Of a stretch of DNA of 64,000 nt, positions 25,214-32,849 are shown piece after piece (the stretch's first letter is position 1; each line of letters opens with the position of its first letter). The stretch is from Spirosoma fluviale. GTDB lineage: Bacteria; Bacteroidota; Bacteroidia; Cytophagales; Spirosomataceae. Under the pieces are notes generated by a model. It saw only the letters and a program-made list of their open reading frames with translations. It ran no database searches and was not told where the DNA came from. The position numbers were made by a program, and so were the translations under genes. The DNA is taken from positions 124,001-188,000 of the forward strand of contig NZ_OCNH01000004.1 of NCBI RefSeq assembly GCF_900230225.1. Direction: 5' to 3'.

Positions 25214-26881
25214 ATGAAATCCCCTTCGTTGCGCACACTCCTGCTTATTGCCGCGTTAATCGGCATCAATGTTTTGTCGGCATTCGTGTTTTTTCGAGTC
25301 GATCTAACGCAGGAAAAACGCTTTACCCTGTCGGACGCCACGCAAATGCTCCTCACCGACTTACCCGATGACATTCACGTTGACGTTTACCTGACGGGCG
25401 ATTTGCCGCCGGGATTCAAACGGCTGGAAAATGCCGTTCGTGAAACGCTGGACGAGTTTCAGGCCCGTGCCGGGAAGACAGTTACCTACCGGTTCATTGA
25501 TCCGGATCAGATCACTAATCCTGAGGAAAAGAATAAACTCATTGACAAACTCCAACAGCGGGGTTTACTGCCTACCAACCTATTTGCAAATGAAGCGGGC
25601 AAACGAACCGAAAAACTAGTCTTTCCGGGAGCTATCGTCTCCTACAAAGGTCAGGAAACGGCGGCTCTCTTTCTGAAAGGCAACAAGACCGCATCGCCGG
25701 AGGAACAGCTTAATCAATCGTACGAAGGGGTTGAATTTCAACTGGCATCGACTATACGCAGGCTAACTCAAACGGCTGAAAACCGCCGTCGTGTTGGTTT
25801 ACTTTACGACCATACGCAGGTACCTCCCTCCCGCTTCGCCGACTTACTGGCCTCGGTTCAGCAGAACTACGACCTGTTTTTCATTGATATGAGCAAACCC
25901 GGTCCCATTGCCGGGCTCGATGTTATGCTGGTGCCCAAGCCCGATAAACCCTTTACGGAAGAGGAGATTTTCAAGATTGATCAATACGTGGTCAATGGCG
26001 GACGAGCCTTGTTTTTCGTGGATGGGCAGCGCGTCGACAGCGTCAGCAATGAAGGCACCTACGCTCAGCCCATCAGCCTGAACCTCGACGATTTATTTTT
26101 CCGCTGGGGTGTTCGGCTTAATCGGGATGTGGTGAAGGATTTCTACTGTGCGCCCATCCCGCTCAACGTGGGCAACCTGGGCGACAAACCCAACATTCAA
26201 CTCCTCCCCTGGCGGTTTTACCCCTTGCTCAACAACTTCGGCACCTCCGGGAATCCCATTGTACGCAACCTCGATGCCGTACTAGCCCGATTTACCAGTA
26301 CACTCGATACCGTTCGGGCACCCGGCATTCAGAAAACACCGTTGTTACTAACATCGCCCTACACAAAGGTGCTCAAGGCCCCTGCCCTGATTTCGTACAA
26401 CGAAGCCCGGCAACAGCCCGATCCCAAAACGTATAACGAAGGAACCAAAATCATCGGCTGTCTGCTCGAAGGGCGTTTTCAGTCGCTGTTCGCCAACCGG
26501 ATTTTACCCGGCGATCCCCGTGCCAATGGATTTCGGCCCGAGGGCGTGGCGTCGCGGGTGTTGATTTGCTCGGATGGCGATTTGATTGTCAACGATGTGG
26601 ATTACAAACGCAATGCGCCCTATCCGCTGGGTTTCGACCGTTTCACCCGCAACACATTTGGCAACAAAGACTTTGCGCTGAACGCTATCGACTACCTGGT
26701 CGACCCGGCGGGAGTGATTGCAGCCCGCGCCCGGACAATTACCCTTCGTCCGTTAGACAAGATCAAAGTCGACGCCAACCGAACGGGCTGGCAACTCCTC
26801 AACCTGCTGGGTCCGCTGGCACTGGTTGGGCTGGTAGGGTTCATCTGGCAGGCGGTCCGACACCGGAAGTACGGAAAATGA
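25214..26881 (+). CDS. gldG: Gliding-associated ABC transporter protein GldG
   Basis: 555 residues. An N-terminal membrane helix (LLLIAALIGINVLSAFVFF) is followed by a large periplasmic part of the ABC-transporter-auxiliary type (LTQEKRFTLSDATQMLLTDL, later 'PDKPFTEEEIFKIDQYV', then 'FVDGQRVDS'). A C-terminal helix (about 527-548) precedes a short basic end. GldG is a component, with GldF and GldA, of an ABC transporter required for gliding in Flavobacterium. The membrane partner gldF is not next to it here, at least in this window. Confidence 0.92.
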   Translation: MKSPSLRTLLLIAALIGINVLSAFVFFRVDLTQEKRFTLSDATQMLLTDLPDDIHVDVYLTGDLPPGFKRLENAVRETLDEFQARAGKTVTYRFIDPDQITNPEEKNKLIDKLQQRGLLPTNLFANEAGKRTEKLVFPGAIVSYKGQETAALFLKGNKTASPEEQLNQSYEGVEFQLASTIRRLTQTAENRRRVGLLYDHTQVPPSRFADLLASVQQNYDLFFIDMSKPGPIAGLDVMLVPKPDKPFTEEEIFKIDQYVVNGGRALFFVDGQRVDSVSNEGTYAQPISLNLDDLFFRWGVRLNRDVVKDFYCAPIPLNVGNLGDKPNIQLLPWRFYPLLNNFGTSGNPIVRNLDAVLARFTSTLDTVRAPGIQKTPLLLTSPYTKVLKAPALISYNEARQQPDPKTYNEGTKIIGCLLEGRFQSLFANRILPGDPRANGFRPEGVASRVLICSDGDLIVNDVDYKRNAPYPLGFDRFTRNTFGNKDFALNAIDYLVDPAGVIAARARTITLRPLDKIKVDANRTGWQLLNLLGPLALVGLVGFIWQAVRHRKYGK

Positions 26882-26950
26882 ACCCGCCTGGACGTCTAAT
26901 CGTTTTTACGATGATTACCGTTATCTTTGCCTGAACGTCAAGCTATTACT

Positions 26951-27166
26951 ATGGAAACGAACCAGCAACCAGCGCCTGTCCTGACCCCTTCCGAACTTGC
27001 CCGACACGAACGCGCTTGGGGGATTATAAGGCGCTTAGTCGACGATAAGCGACAAGCCGAAAAAGACATCGTTGATAATTTTCACACCGACCCGCTGATT
27101 CAGGCAGCAGTGGCTAAACTCAAGGCAGAAAATGAGCGAAGAGGAACCGCCGTTGTCCCGCTATAA
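26951..27166 (+). CDS. Small protein paired with a DUF6169-like gene (possible antitoxin-type partner)
   Basis: 71 residues from the ATG at 26951 (a longer non-ATG start at 26927 is less likely). It is charged and probably helical (LARHERAWGIIRRLVDDKRQ), with no signal or membrane segment. Its 3' end overlaps the start of the next gene by 35 bases in another frame, which implies coupled translation. Small size, helical charge pattern and order (small gene first) resemble antitoxins, but no known antitoxin DNA-binding motif is visible. I cannot assign a family. Confidence 0.65.
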   Translation: METNQQPAPVLTPSELARHERAWGIIRRLVDDKRQAEKDIVDNFHTDPLIQAAVAKLKAENERRGTAVVPL

Positions 27167-27653
27167 TTTCGATTTTGCTGGCGGCATCCAAAATAGTTAC
27201 CTCTTCGTTACTCAGAAACAAATCATTTACGAAATTCTGTTTAAGCCAACGCCTTATCTATTCGGCGAGGGCTTTGTGCTGTCCGATGAAATTGTCGAAT
27301 TGGTTATTAAAGTAGCCGATAATCCAACGGACCGACGTCCCTCGCTCGATGTGCTCATTGCCCCAACGGTAGCAGCCATCATTAAGGACTTTTACGAAAA
27401 GAGTAGTTTAACGATTACTATTTTCATCTGTGACACAGCCGACAGGCGGCATGAAGCCCGCTGGCGAAAATTCAATCGTTGGTACGAGCATTTCGCAGCC
27501 AGCGATTACATTCGCATTGATGACTCCCTACGGGATAAAAAGGAAGAAGTACTCTATCATTGGGCTCTGATCGCCAAAAATAATAATCCTTATCTACGGG
27601 AAGTCGGTTTAGCGTTCCTGGATCTCATGGCAGACCTAAGAATAGGTAAGTAA
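27132..27653 (+). CDS. DUF6169 family-like protein
   Basis: 173 residues, soluble. The N-terminal pattern 'YNFDFAGGIQNSYLFVTQKQ' followed by IIYEILFKPTPYLF resembles the Bacteroidota-specific DUF6169 family as I remember it. The central part has ITIFICDTADRRHEARWRKF and a later helical half (EEVLYHWALIAKNNNPYL). The function is unknown. It overlaps the preceding 71-residue gene and ends 10 bases from the convergent nuoM, at the point where nuoN would normally follow. Confidence 0.7.
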   Translation: MSEEEPPLSRYNFDFAGGIQNSYLFVTQKQIIYEILFKPTPYLFGEGFVLSDEIVELVIKVADNPTDRRPSLDVLIAPTVAAIIKDFYEKSSLTITIFICDTADRRHEARWRKFNRWYEHFAASDYIRIDDSLRDKKEEVLYHWALIAKNNNPYLREVGLAFLDLMADLRIGK

Positions 27654-27663
27654 TCAACCCACT

Positions 27664-29343
27664 TTACTCCACGGCAAACTTCACCAGCCACTGGGTTACG
27701 GTAGCATTTGTCAGGTTGAAGACCAGATTAGGAAATAGACCCAATACAAGCGCCATAGCTCCCAGCGGAATCAACATTAACTTTTCCCGAAGGGTCAGAT
27801 CGGCGATAACAGGCTCGATACCGGATTTCGTTTCGAAAGGCCCAAGCCAGGGTGCGCCAAAAAACATTCGCTGAAACGTCCAGAGGAAGTAAGCCGCAGC
27901 CAGCAGAATACCCAGCGTAGCCACCGCCGTGAACCAGCCGGGCAGCCACTCCGACTGAAAGCTGCCCATCAGGGTGAACAACTCGCCCACAAAGCCCGAA
28001 AAACCGGGTAATCCCAGCGAACCAAAGAACGCGATTGCCGTGAGGGTAGCATACTGCGGCATCAATTGCAGCAGGCCCCGGTACGACTCGATCCGGCGGT
28101 CATGGGTACGGTCATATACTACGCCCACAATCAGGAAGAGCATGGCCGACAGAATGCCGTGGCTTACCATCTGATAAATTGCCCCGTTGATACCCTCGGC
28201 CGTTAACGAGGCCACGCCTAAGAGTACAAAACCCATGTGCGACACCGATGAATAGGCGATCATCTTCTTGAGATCAGCCTGGGCCAGCGCGCTCAGGCCG
28301 CCGTACACGATCGACAACACTCCAAGCCCGGCCAGTACCTGTGCGTACTGAGCGGCTCCATCGGGAAAGAAATCCCAGGCAATCCGGATAAACCCGTAAC
28401 CACCGATTTTGAGAAGTACCCCGGCCAGAATGACCGATACGGGCGTGGGCGCTTCTACGTGGGCATCGGGAAGCCAGGTGTGCAGCGGGACGATGGGTAA
28501 TTTAATTGCAAAGCCAATAAAGATGGCCCAAAAGGCCAGCATTCGCGCCGGAAGGCCCAGAACAATTGGCTCGGTAGCGGGATTCAGGAACGTATTGGGC
28601 AGGTAATTACGACCATCAGCCAGATACCGCATATCGAACGTATGCACCACCTGCGACGTATTTAACTGACCGTTCTGAAGAAACGACTGGATACTGCGGA
28701 TCACGTCATCCGTTACGGCCGATGAATCCGAAACGAGTCCGGCAACGACCGCTGTGCTCACCGGGTCCATAACGGACAGATACAGCGCAATCATGACCAG
28801 CAAGATCAGTAGCGAGCCTAGCAGCGTATAAAGAAAGAACTTGATGGACGCGTACTCCCGCCGTGGCCCGCCCCACAAGCCGATCAGGAAGTACATTGGC
28901 AGAAGCATGAACTCAAAAAACAGGAAGAACAGAAAGAAATCGAGCGCCACGAAGCAGCCCATAATAGTGCCCGTGAGTAGCAGATAAAGCGAATAATACG
29001 CTTTCTGCCGGTGCGTCATGGGCCAGGAAGATACTACGCCGATGAGCATCACCACCGCCGACAAGACGACCAGCGGCAGGCTGATCCCGTCTACCCCAAC
29101 CAGGTAATCAATGGACACGACGCCCAGATTCCCCAACGGCAGTGTAATCCAATCGACCTGTTGGAGGAATTGATACCCGGCTTCGGCTTTGTCGAACCCT
29201 GCCCAGGCCATGCCCGCCAGCACTACTTCGACCAGCGTTACGGCCAGTGCAATCCATCGAAACAGACCGGTCTGACGTTCGGGCAGCAGCGCCACCACAA
29301 GCGAGCCGATTAAGGGAATAAAAATGAGTAACGAAAGAATCAT
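27664..29343 (-). CDS. nuoM: NADH-quinone oxidoreductase subunit M
   Basis: 559 residues, about 14 membrane helices. It has the antiporter-like subunit pattern: PLHTWLPDAHVEAPTPVSVI, then KKMIAYSSVSHMGFVLLG and the SLGLPGFSGFVGE segment near the C-terminal third. It is one of three proton-pumping antiporter-like chains of complex I in the inner membrane. It is the last gene of the cluster here. The gene after it on the same strand is not nuoN. Confidence 0.96.
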   Translation of the reverse strand: MILSLLIFIPLIGSLVVALLPERQTGLFRWIALAVTLVEVVLAGMAWAGFDKAEAGYQFLQQVDWITLPLGNLGVVSIDYLVGVDGISLPLVVLSAVVMLIGVVSSWPMTHRQKAYYSLYLLLTGTIMGCFVALDFFLFFLFFEFMLLPMYFLIGLWGGPRREYASIKFFLYTLLGSLLILLVMIALYLSVMDPVSTAVVAGLVSDSSAVTDDVIRSIQSFLQNGQLNTSQVVHTFDMRYLADGRNYLPNTFLNPATEPIVLGLPARMLAFWAIFIGFAIKLPIVPLHTWLPDAHVEAPTPVSVILAGVLLKIGGYGFIRIAWDFFPDGAAQYAQVLAGLGVLSIVYGGLSALAQADLKKMIAYSSVSHMGFVLLGVASLTAEGINGAIYQMVSHGILSAMLFLIVGVVYDRTHDRRIESYRGLLQLMPQYATLTAIAFFGSLGLPGFSGFVGELFTLMGSFQSEWLPGWFTAVATLGILLAAAYFLWTFQRMFFGAPWLGPFETKSGIEPVIADLTLREKLMLIPLGAMALVLGLFPNLVFNLTNATVTQWLVKFAVE

Positions 29344-29414
29344 ATAGCTAGCTGGGCCAACTTCCTGTTTGGCCCGTGTTTACCAGAGATCAGGCAATGG
29401 CCTGGTCTGTAATA

Positions 29415-31322
29415 TTAAAGCAACCACCAAAGTATTACCAGCAATCCCATTACAGCCGCCGTAATGTACGACTGCACCCTACCATTCTGCACCGACCGGG
29501 TCAACTGCCCCAACCGGCCAGCCAGCCAGGCGGCACCATTCACCAGGCCATCCACGCCCACCCGGTCCAGCAAACTGGTCAGATGCGCTAGCACAACGGT
29601 AGCAACACCAGCTCCGTTGACAACCCCGTCGATCGCACGCTGGTCGGTACGGTTAAGGAATGTTGCCAGCCGAACCGTTGGCCGGATAGCGAGTCGGTCG
29701 TAAAAGAGATCCAGAAAACCGTAATTAACCGAAAGCTGTACGTAAGAGCGATCTGCATTGGGTTCCTGTAATCGAAAGCCAGCCCATCCACCCAGTAAAA
29801 CGAGGGCAATAGAGACGGGAGCCAGCCACCAAAAATGAGGTTCATCGGCCAGGGGTAGTAGCCGGAAAAACCAGCCACCTGAGCCGGATAATGGATTTAT
29901 GGAGAACCAGACCCATAATGACAAAACCGCCAGGATCACCACTGGACCACGCATCAGCCAGCCGGGTTCATGGGCTGCTGACAAGAGCGTTGTTTCGCTT
30001 CGGTACGTGCCAAAGAATACCAGCCGCCATTGCCGGGCCATATAAAAAGCCGTCAGACCCGAGGAGAGCAGTACCAGTACGGGTATACTCAGGGCCAAAC
30101 CGGAACCCTGCGCTTCGGCCCAGCCAAACGCTCCGCCCAAAATGGCTTCTTTCGAAAGAAAGCCGGATAAAAATGGTAAACCGGATAAGGCTGCGGCACA
30201 AATTGTATAGGCAATAAATGTTGTTGGCAATACCTTACGCAAGCCGCCCATTTGCCGCATATCCTGGCTGTGAACGGCATGAATGATAGCCCCCGCACTA
30301 AGGAACAAACCTGCTTTGAAAAAGGCGTGGGTCAGCAAATGGAACATGGCCCCGGTAACATTCCCCGTTCCCATCCCCACCACCATAAGCCCCAATTGTG
30401 ATACCGTTGAAAAGGCAAGTACTTTCTTGATGTCGGTTTGAAAAACAGCCGAATACCCTCCCCAGAGTGTGGTTATGGTACCAACAACGGTAATAACAAC
30501 CAGCGCATCGGGCGACAGCAGCGGGTGAACACGCGCCAGCAGGAAGATACCCGCAGCGACCATCGTGGCCGCATGAAGCAAGGCCGATACCGGTGTGGGG
30601 CCTTCCATGGCATCGGGAAGCCAGGTCAGCAGCGGAAACTGCGCTGATTTACCGACGCAGCCCATAAATAAGCAAAGACCAAGGATGGTGGGCGTAATAC
30701 TATCTGCCCCTTTGTCGGCCAGAATCGTAAAATCAAGCGTGTCGAAGTAATAATAGGTCAGGAAAATACCAATCAGGAAACCAATATCCCCCACGCGGTT
30801 CATCAGAAACGCCTTCTTGGCAGCCTGAGACGCGGCAGGGCGTTCGGCGTAAAACCCGATGAGCAAGTAAGAGGCCAGACCTACCAGTTCCCAGAAGCCA
30901 TACATGACCAGCAAATTTCCGGCGAGGATGATTCCCAGCATAGCGCCTACAAACACCTGTAAGTACGAGAAATAACGACGCAGCTTCGGTTCATCGTGCA
31001 GGTAAGAAATGGAGTAAACTTGTACCAGCAACGCGACGAAGTGCACCAGCAGAAGCATCAACACCGCCAGCGCATCAGCCCGAAACGTAACCGGGAAGGA
31101 AACACCGGACAGAACGGCCCAATCACTTTGGAGCACAACCGCCTGTTCGGGCAGGTTCAGGGCTAGTAAAACAGACAGCATCAGGCCCGTCCCCGTCAGT
31201 AAAACCGCGATGAGCTGCGCCACCCGGCGACTAGCCATTGTCAACACCAGAAACCCGGCAAAGGGTAACAGAAGTATAATAGCCGTTAAGAGGTGAGGCA
31301 GTTGGAAGGGGTTGGCGGGCAT
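29415..31322 (-). CDS. nuoL: NADH-quinone oxidoreductase subunit L
   Basis: 635 residues, roughly 16 membrane helices. Signatures are LLTWLPDAMEGPTPVSALLH (the conserved proton-channel loop), 'KKVLAFSTVSQLGLMVVG', and FLSGFLSKEAILGGAF. The C-terminal part fits the long lateral helix region. It is the distal proton pump of complex I. There are 71 bases to nuoM. The start ATG at 31322 gives the normal N-terminus. Confidence 0.96.
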   Translation of the reverse strand: MPANPFQLPHLLTAIILLLPFAGFLVLTMASRRVAQLIAVLLTGTGLMLSVLLALNLPEQAVVLQSDWAVLSGVSFPVTFRADALAVLMLLLVHFVALLVQVYSISYLHDEPKLRRYFSYLQVFVGAMLGIILAGNLLVMYGFWELVGLASYLLIGFYAERPAASQAAKKAFLMNRVGDIGFLIGIFLTYYYFDTLDFTILADKGADSITPTILGLCLFMGCVGKSAQFPLLTWLPDAMEGPTPVSALLHAATMVAAGIFLLARVHPLLSPDALVVITVVGTITTLWGGYSAVFQTDIKKVLAFSTVSQLGLMVVGMGTGNVTGAMFHLLTHAFFKAGLFLSAGAIIHAVHSQDMRQMGGLRKVLPTTFIAYTICAAALSGLPFLSGFLSKEAILGGAFGWAEAQGSGLALSIPVLVLLSSGLTAFYMARQWRLVFFGTYRSETTLLSAAHEPGWLMRGPVVILAVLSLWVWFSINPLSGSGGWFFRLLPLADEPHFWWLAPVSIALVLLGGWAGFRLQEPNADRSYVQLSVNYGFLDLFYDRLAIRPTVRLATFLNRTDQRAIDGVVNGAGVATVVLAHLTSLLDRVGVDGLVNGAAWLAGRLGQLTRSVQNGRVQSYITAAVMGLLVILWWLL

Positions 31323-31383
31323 TCGTCGTTCGTCAGAATTGGCCGCAAATATCCCGATTCTGCTCTATGGAAACAAACGTCTA

Positions 31384-31992
31384 CTAATTCGTTTTTAACC
31401 AGCCCGTCACGCTCAGGCGTTCGCGGATGGCGGGCAGTACCTCGTGTTCAAGCCGGGCGCTCTCGAAACACACCAGCCGCCCCCCAATCGGTGCGACTGT
31501 AACCTGACGCTCGGCGTTGTTTTCTGCGTCGGGCAGATAAAGCGCCAGTTGCCCGCCATCGGTCTCCTGCCAGTCGGTATTGAGGTAGCAGATGACGGAT
31601 AGCTTCCGGCGGGAATCGCTGCGAAACTGGTCCAGATGGCGTTTGTAGAACGTGCCGGGCGGATAGAGCGCATAGTGAAATTCGTAATCCCGCAGGCCGA
31701 GGTAACATGTTTGATTAACATAATCCACAAATGAGCCAATCCGTTGCAGGAAAACGGCTTCATCGGCGGTAGCGCTGGCCTCATCCAGCCACAGTATTTC
31801 GTCACCCCGAATGGTCTGTTCAATAGTTACCTGCTGATTGCCGATACCAGCCACTTTAAATTGCCCCGCTTCGCGCCGTTGACGGAGTCGGGAAGCCAGG
31901 GCGGCTACTTCGTCGGTCGTCAGAAAGTTGTCGATCAGGCCGTAGCCTTCGTTGAGAATACCGTCGATAATCGGCTCAAATAAATCGTTCAC
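31384..31992 (-). CDS. 2-oxoglutarate/Fe(II)-dependent oxygenase (prolyl-4-hydroxylase-like)
   Basis: 202 residues from a GTG start. The facial-triad ligands are H119 and D121 (YKRHLDQFR) and H183 (ARLEHEVLP), with R192 two residues before a serine (ERLSVTGW) as the likely 2-oxoglutarate anchor. The body fits the prolyl-4-hydroxylase/PKHD fold (ICYLNTDWQETDGGQLALYL). It overlaps the nuoK stop by 4 bases (GTGA) and lies 61 bases before nuoL, so it is inside the complex I operon. The target could be a protein residue, but this is unknown. Confidence 0.85.
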   Translation of the reverse strand: MNDLFEPIIDGILNEGYGLIDNFLTTDEVAALASRLRQRREAGQFKVAGIGNQQVTIEQTIRGDEILWLDEASATADEAVFLQRIGSFVDYVNQTCYLGLRDYEFHYALYPPGTFYKRHLDQFRSDSRRKLSVICYLNTDWQETDGGQLALYLPDAENNAERQVTVAPIGGRLVCFESARLEHEVLPAIRERLSVTGWLKTN

Positions 31993-32300
31993 TGCTTCAG
32001 TTCGTTCAATTCATCCAACTGCGCCGTGCGGAAATGGCGATAAACCTGCATCACAATGGCCAGCGCAACGGCCGACTCAGCAGCGGCCACGACCATGACG
32101 AATAAGCTCAACATCTGCCCCTGCAAGCGGTTAGGGTCGTATTGACTGAACGCAACGAGGTTGATATTAACGGCATTGAGCATCAGTTCGATACCCATCA
32201 GCACCACGATAGCATGGCGTTTAAGCAGCACCACGGCCAGCCCAATGCTGAAAAGACCAGCCCCGACCAGTAAAAACAGATGGCTGTTAACGGGTTGCAT
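31989..32300 (-). CDS. nuoK: NADH-quinone oxidoreductase subunit K
   Basis: 103 residues from the ATG at 32300, the normal length; an open extension to 32375 would run into nuoJ. Three membrane helices carry the conserved glutamate in VLMGIELMLNAVNI and the second in 'AAAESAVALAIV'. The subunit forms part of the proton path of complex I. Its start overlaps the nuoJ end by 14 bases, and its stop overlaps the 2OG-oxygenase start. Confidence 0.95.
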   Translation of the reverse strand: MQPVNSHLFLLVGAGLFSIGLAVVLLKRHAIVVLMGIELMLNAVNINLVAFSQYDPNRLQGQMLSLFVMVVAAAESAVALAIVMQVYRHFRTAQLDELNELKQ

Positions 32301-32844
32301 GTCGGGAGGGTTTAGTGTGAGAAGCAGCCAGGTATGTAGCGCCAACGAGAGACGCCAGCAGTAAAATTCCGGCAATCTCGAAGGGAACGACGTACTCTGT
32401 CATGAGCTGTTTACCAATAACGGGTGTCGTATTCTGCCAGCCAGCCGGTTGATCGAGCAGGCTGAAGTTCGCCCGGGCCAGCAACGTTTGTAACGCAACA
32501 AACAAAGCCCCCACAACCAGAACGGGAATAATCCACCCGGCTCCCTTCGCAAATCGGCTCGCCGATATGATGCGGTTAGGCTGCTGGCTGTTCGTATCCG
32601 CCGGACGTTCCGGTTTGTGCGTAAGCATGACGCCAAAAATTACCAGCACCAATACGCCCCCAACATAAATCATGATCTGCGCGATGGCCAGAAAATCGGC
32701 ACTGGCCAAAACGAACAACCCGGCCACACCAAAGAGCGTGAGCAATAGAAAAAAAGCCGCGTAAAGCACATTTCGCGTCAGCAAAACAGCCAACGCACCG
32801 CCTAATGTCAACGCAGCAAAAAAATAAAAGGCAAGTTGAACCAC
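32287..32844 (-). CDS. nuoJ: NADH-quinone oxidoreductase subunit J
   Basis: 185 residues, GTG start, about five membrane helices. The N-terminal helix pair with NVLYAAFFLLLTLFGVAGLF and the 'AIAQIMIYVGGVLVLVIFG' segment is typical of NuoJ. A short polar insertion (residues about 78-88) and a periplasmic loop precede the last helix. It lies 5 bases after nuoI and overlaps nuoK. Confidence 0.94.
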   Translation of the reverse strand: MVQLAFYFFAALTLGGALAVLLTRNVLYAAFFLLLTLFGVAGLFVLASADFLAIAQIMIYVGGVLVLVIFGVMLTHKPERPADTNSQQPNRIISASRFAKGAGWIIPVLVVGALFVALQTLLARANFSLLDQPAGWQNTTPVIGKQLMTEYVVPFEIAGILLLASLVGATYLAASHTKPSRHATR

Positions 32845-32849
32845 TGGTT

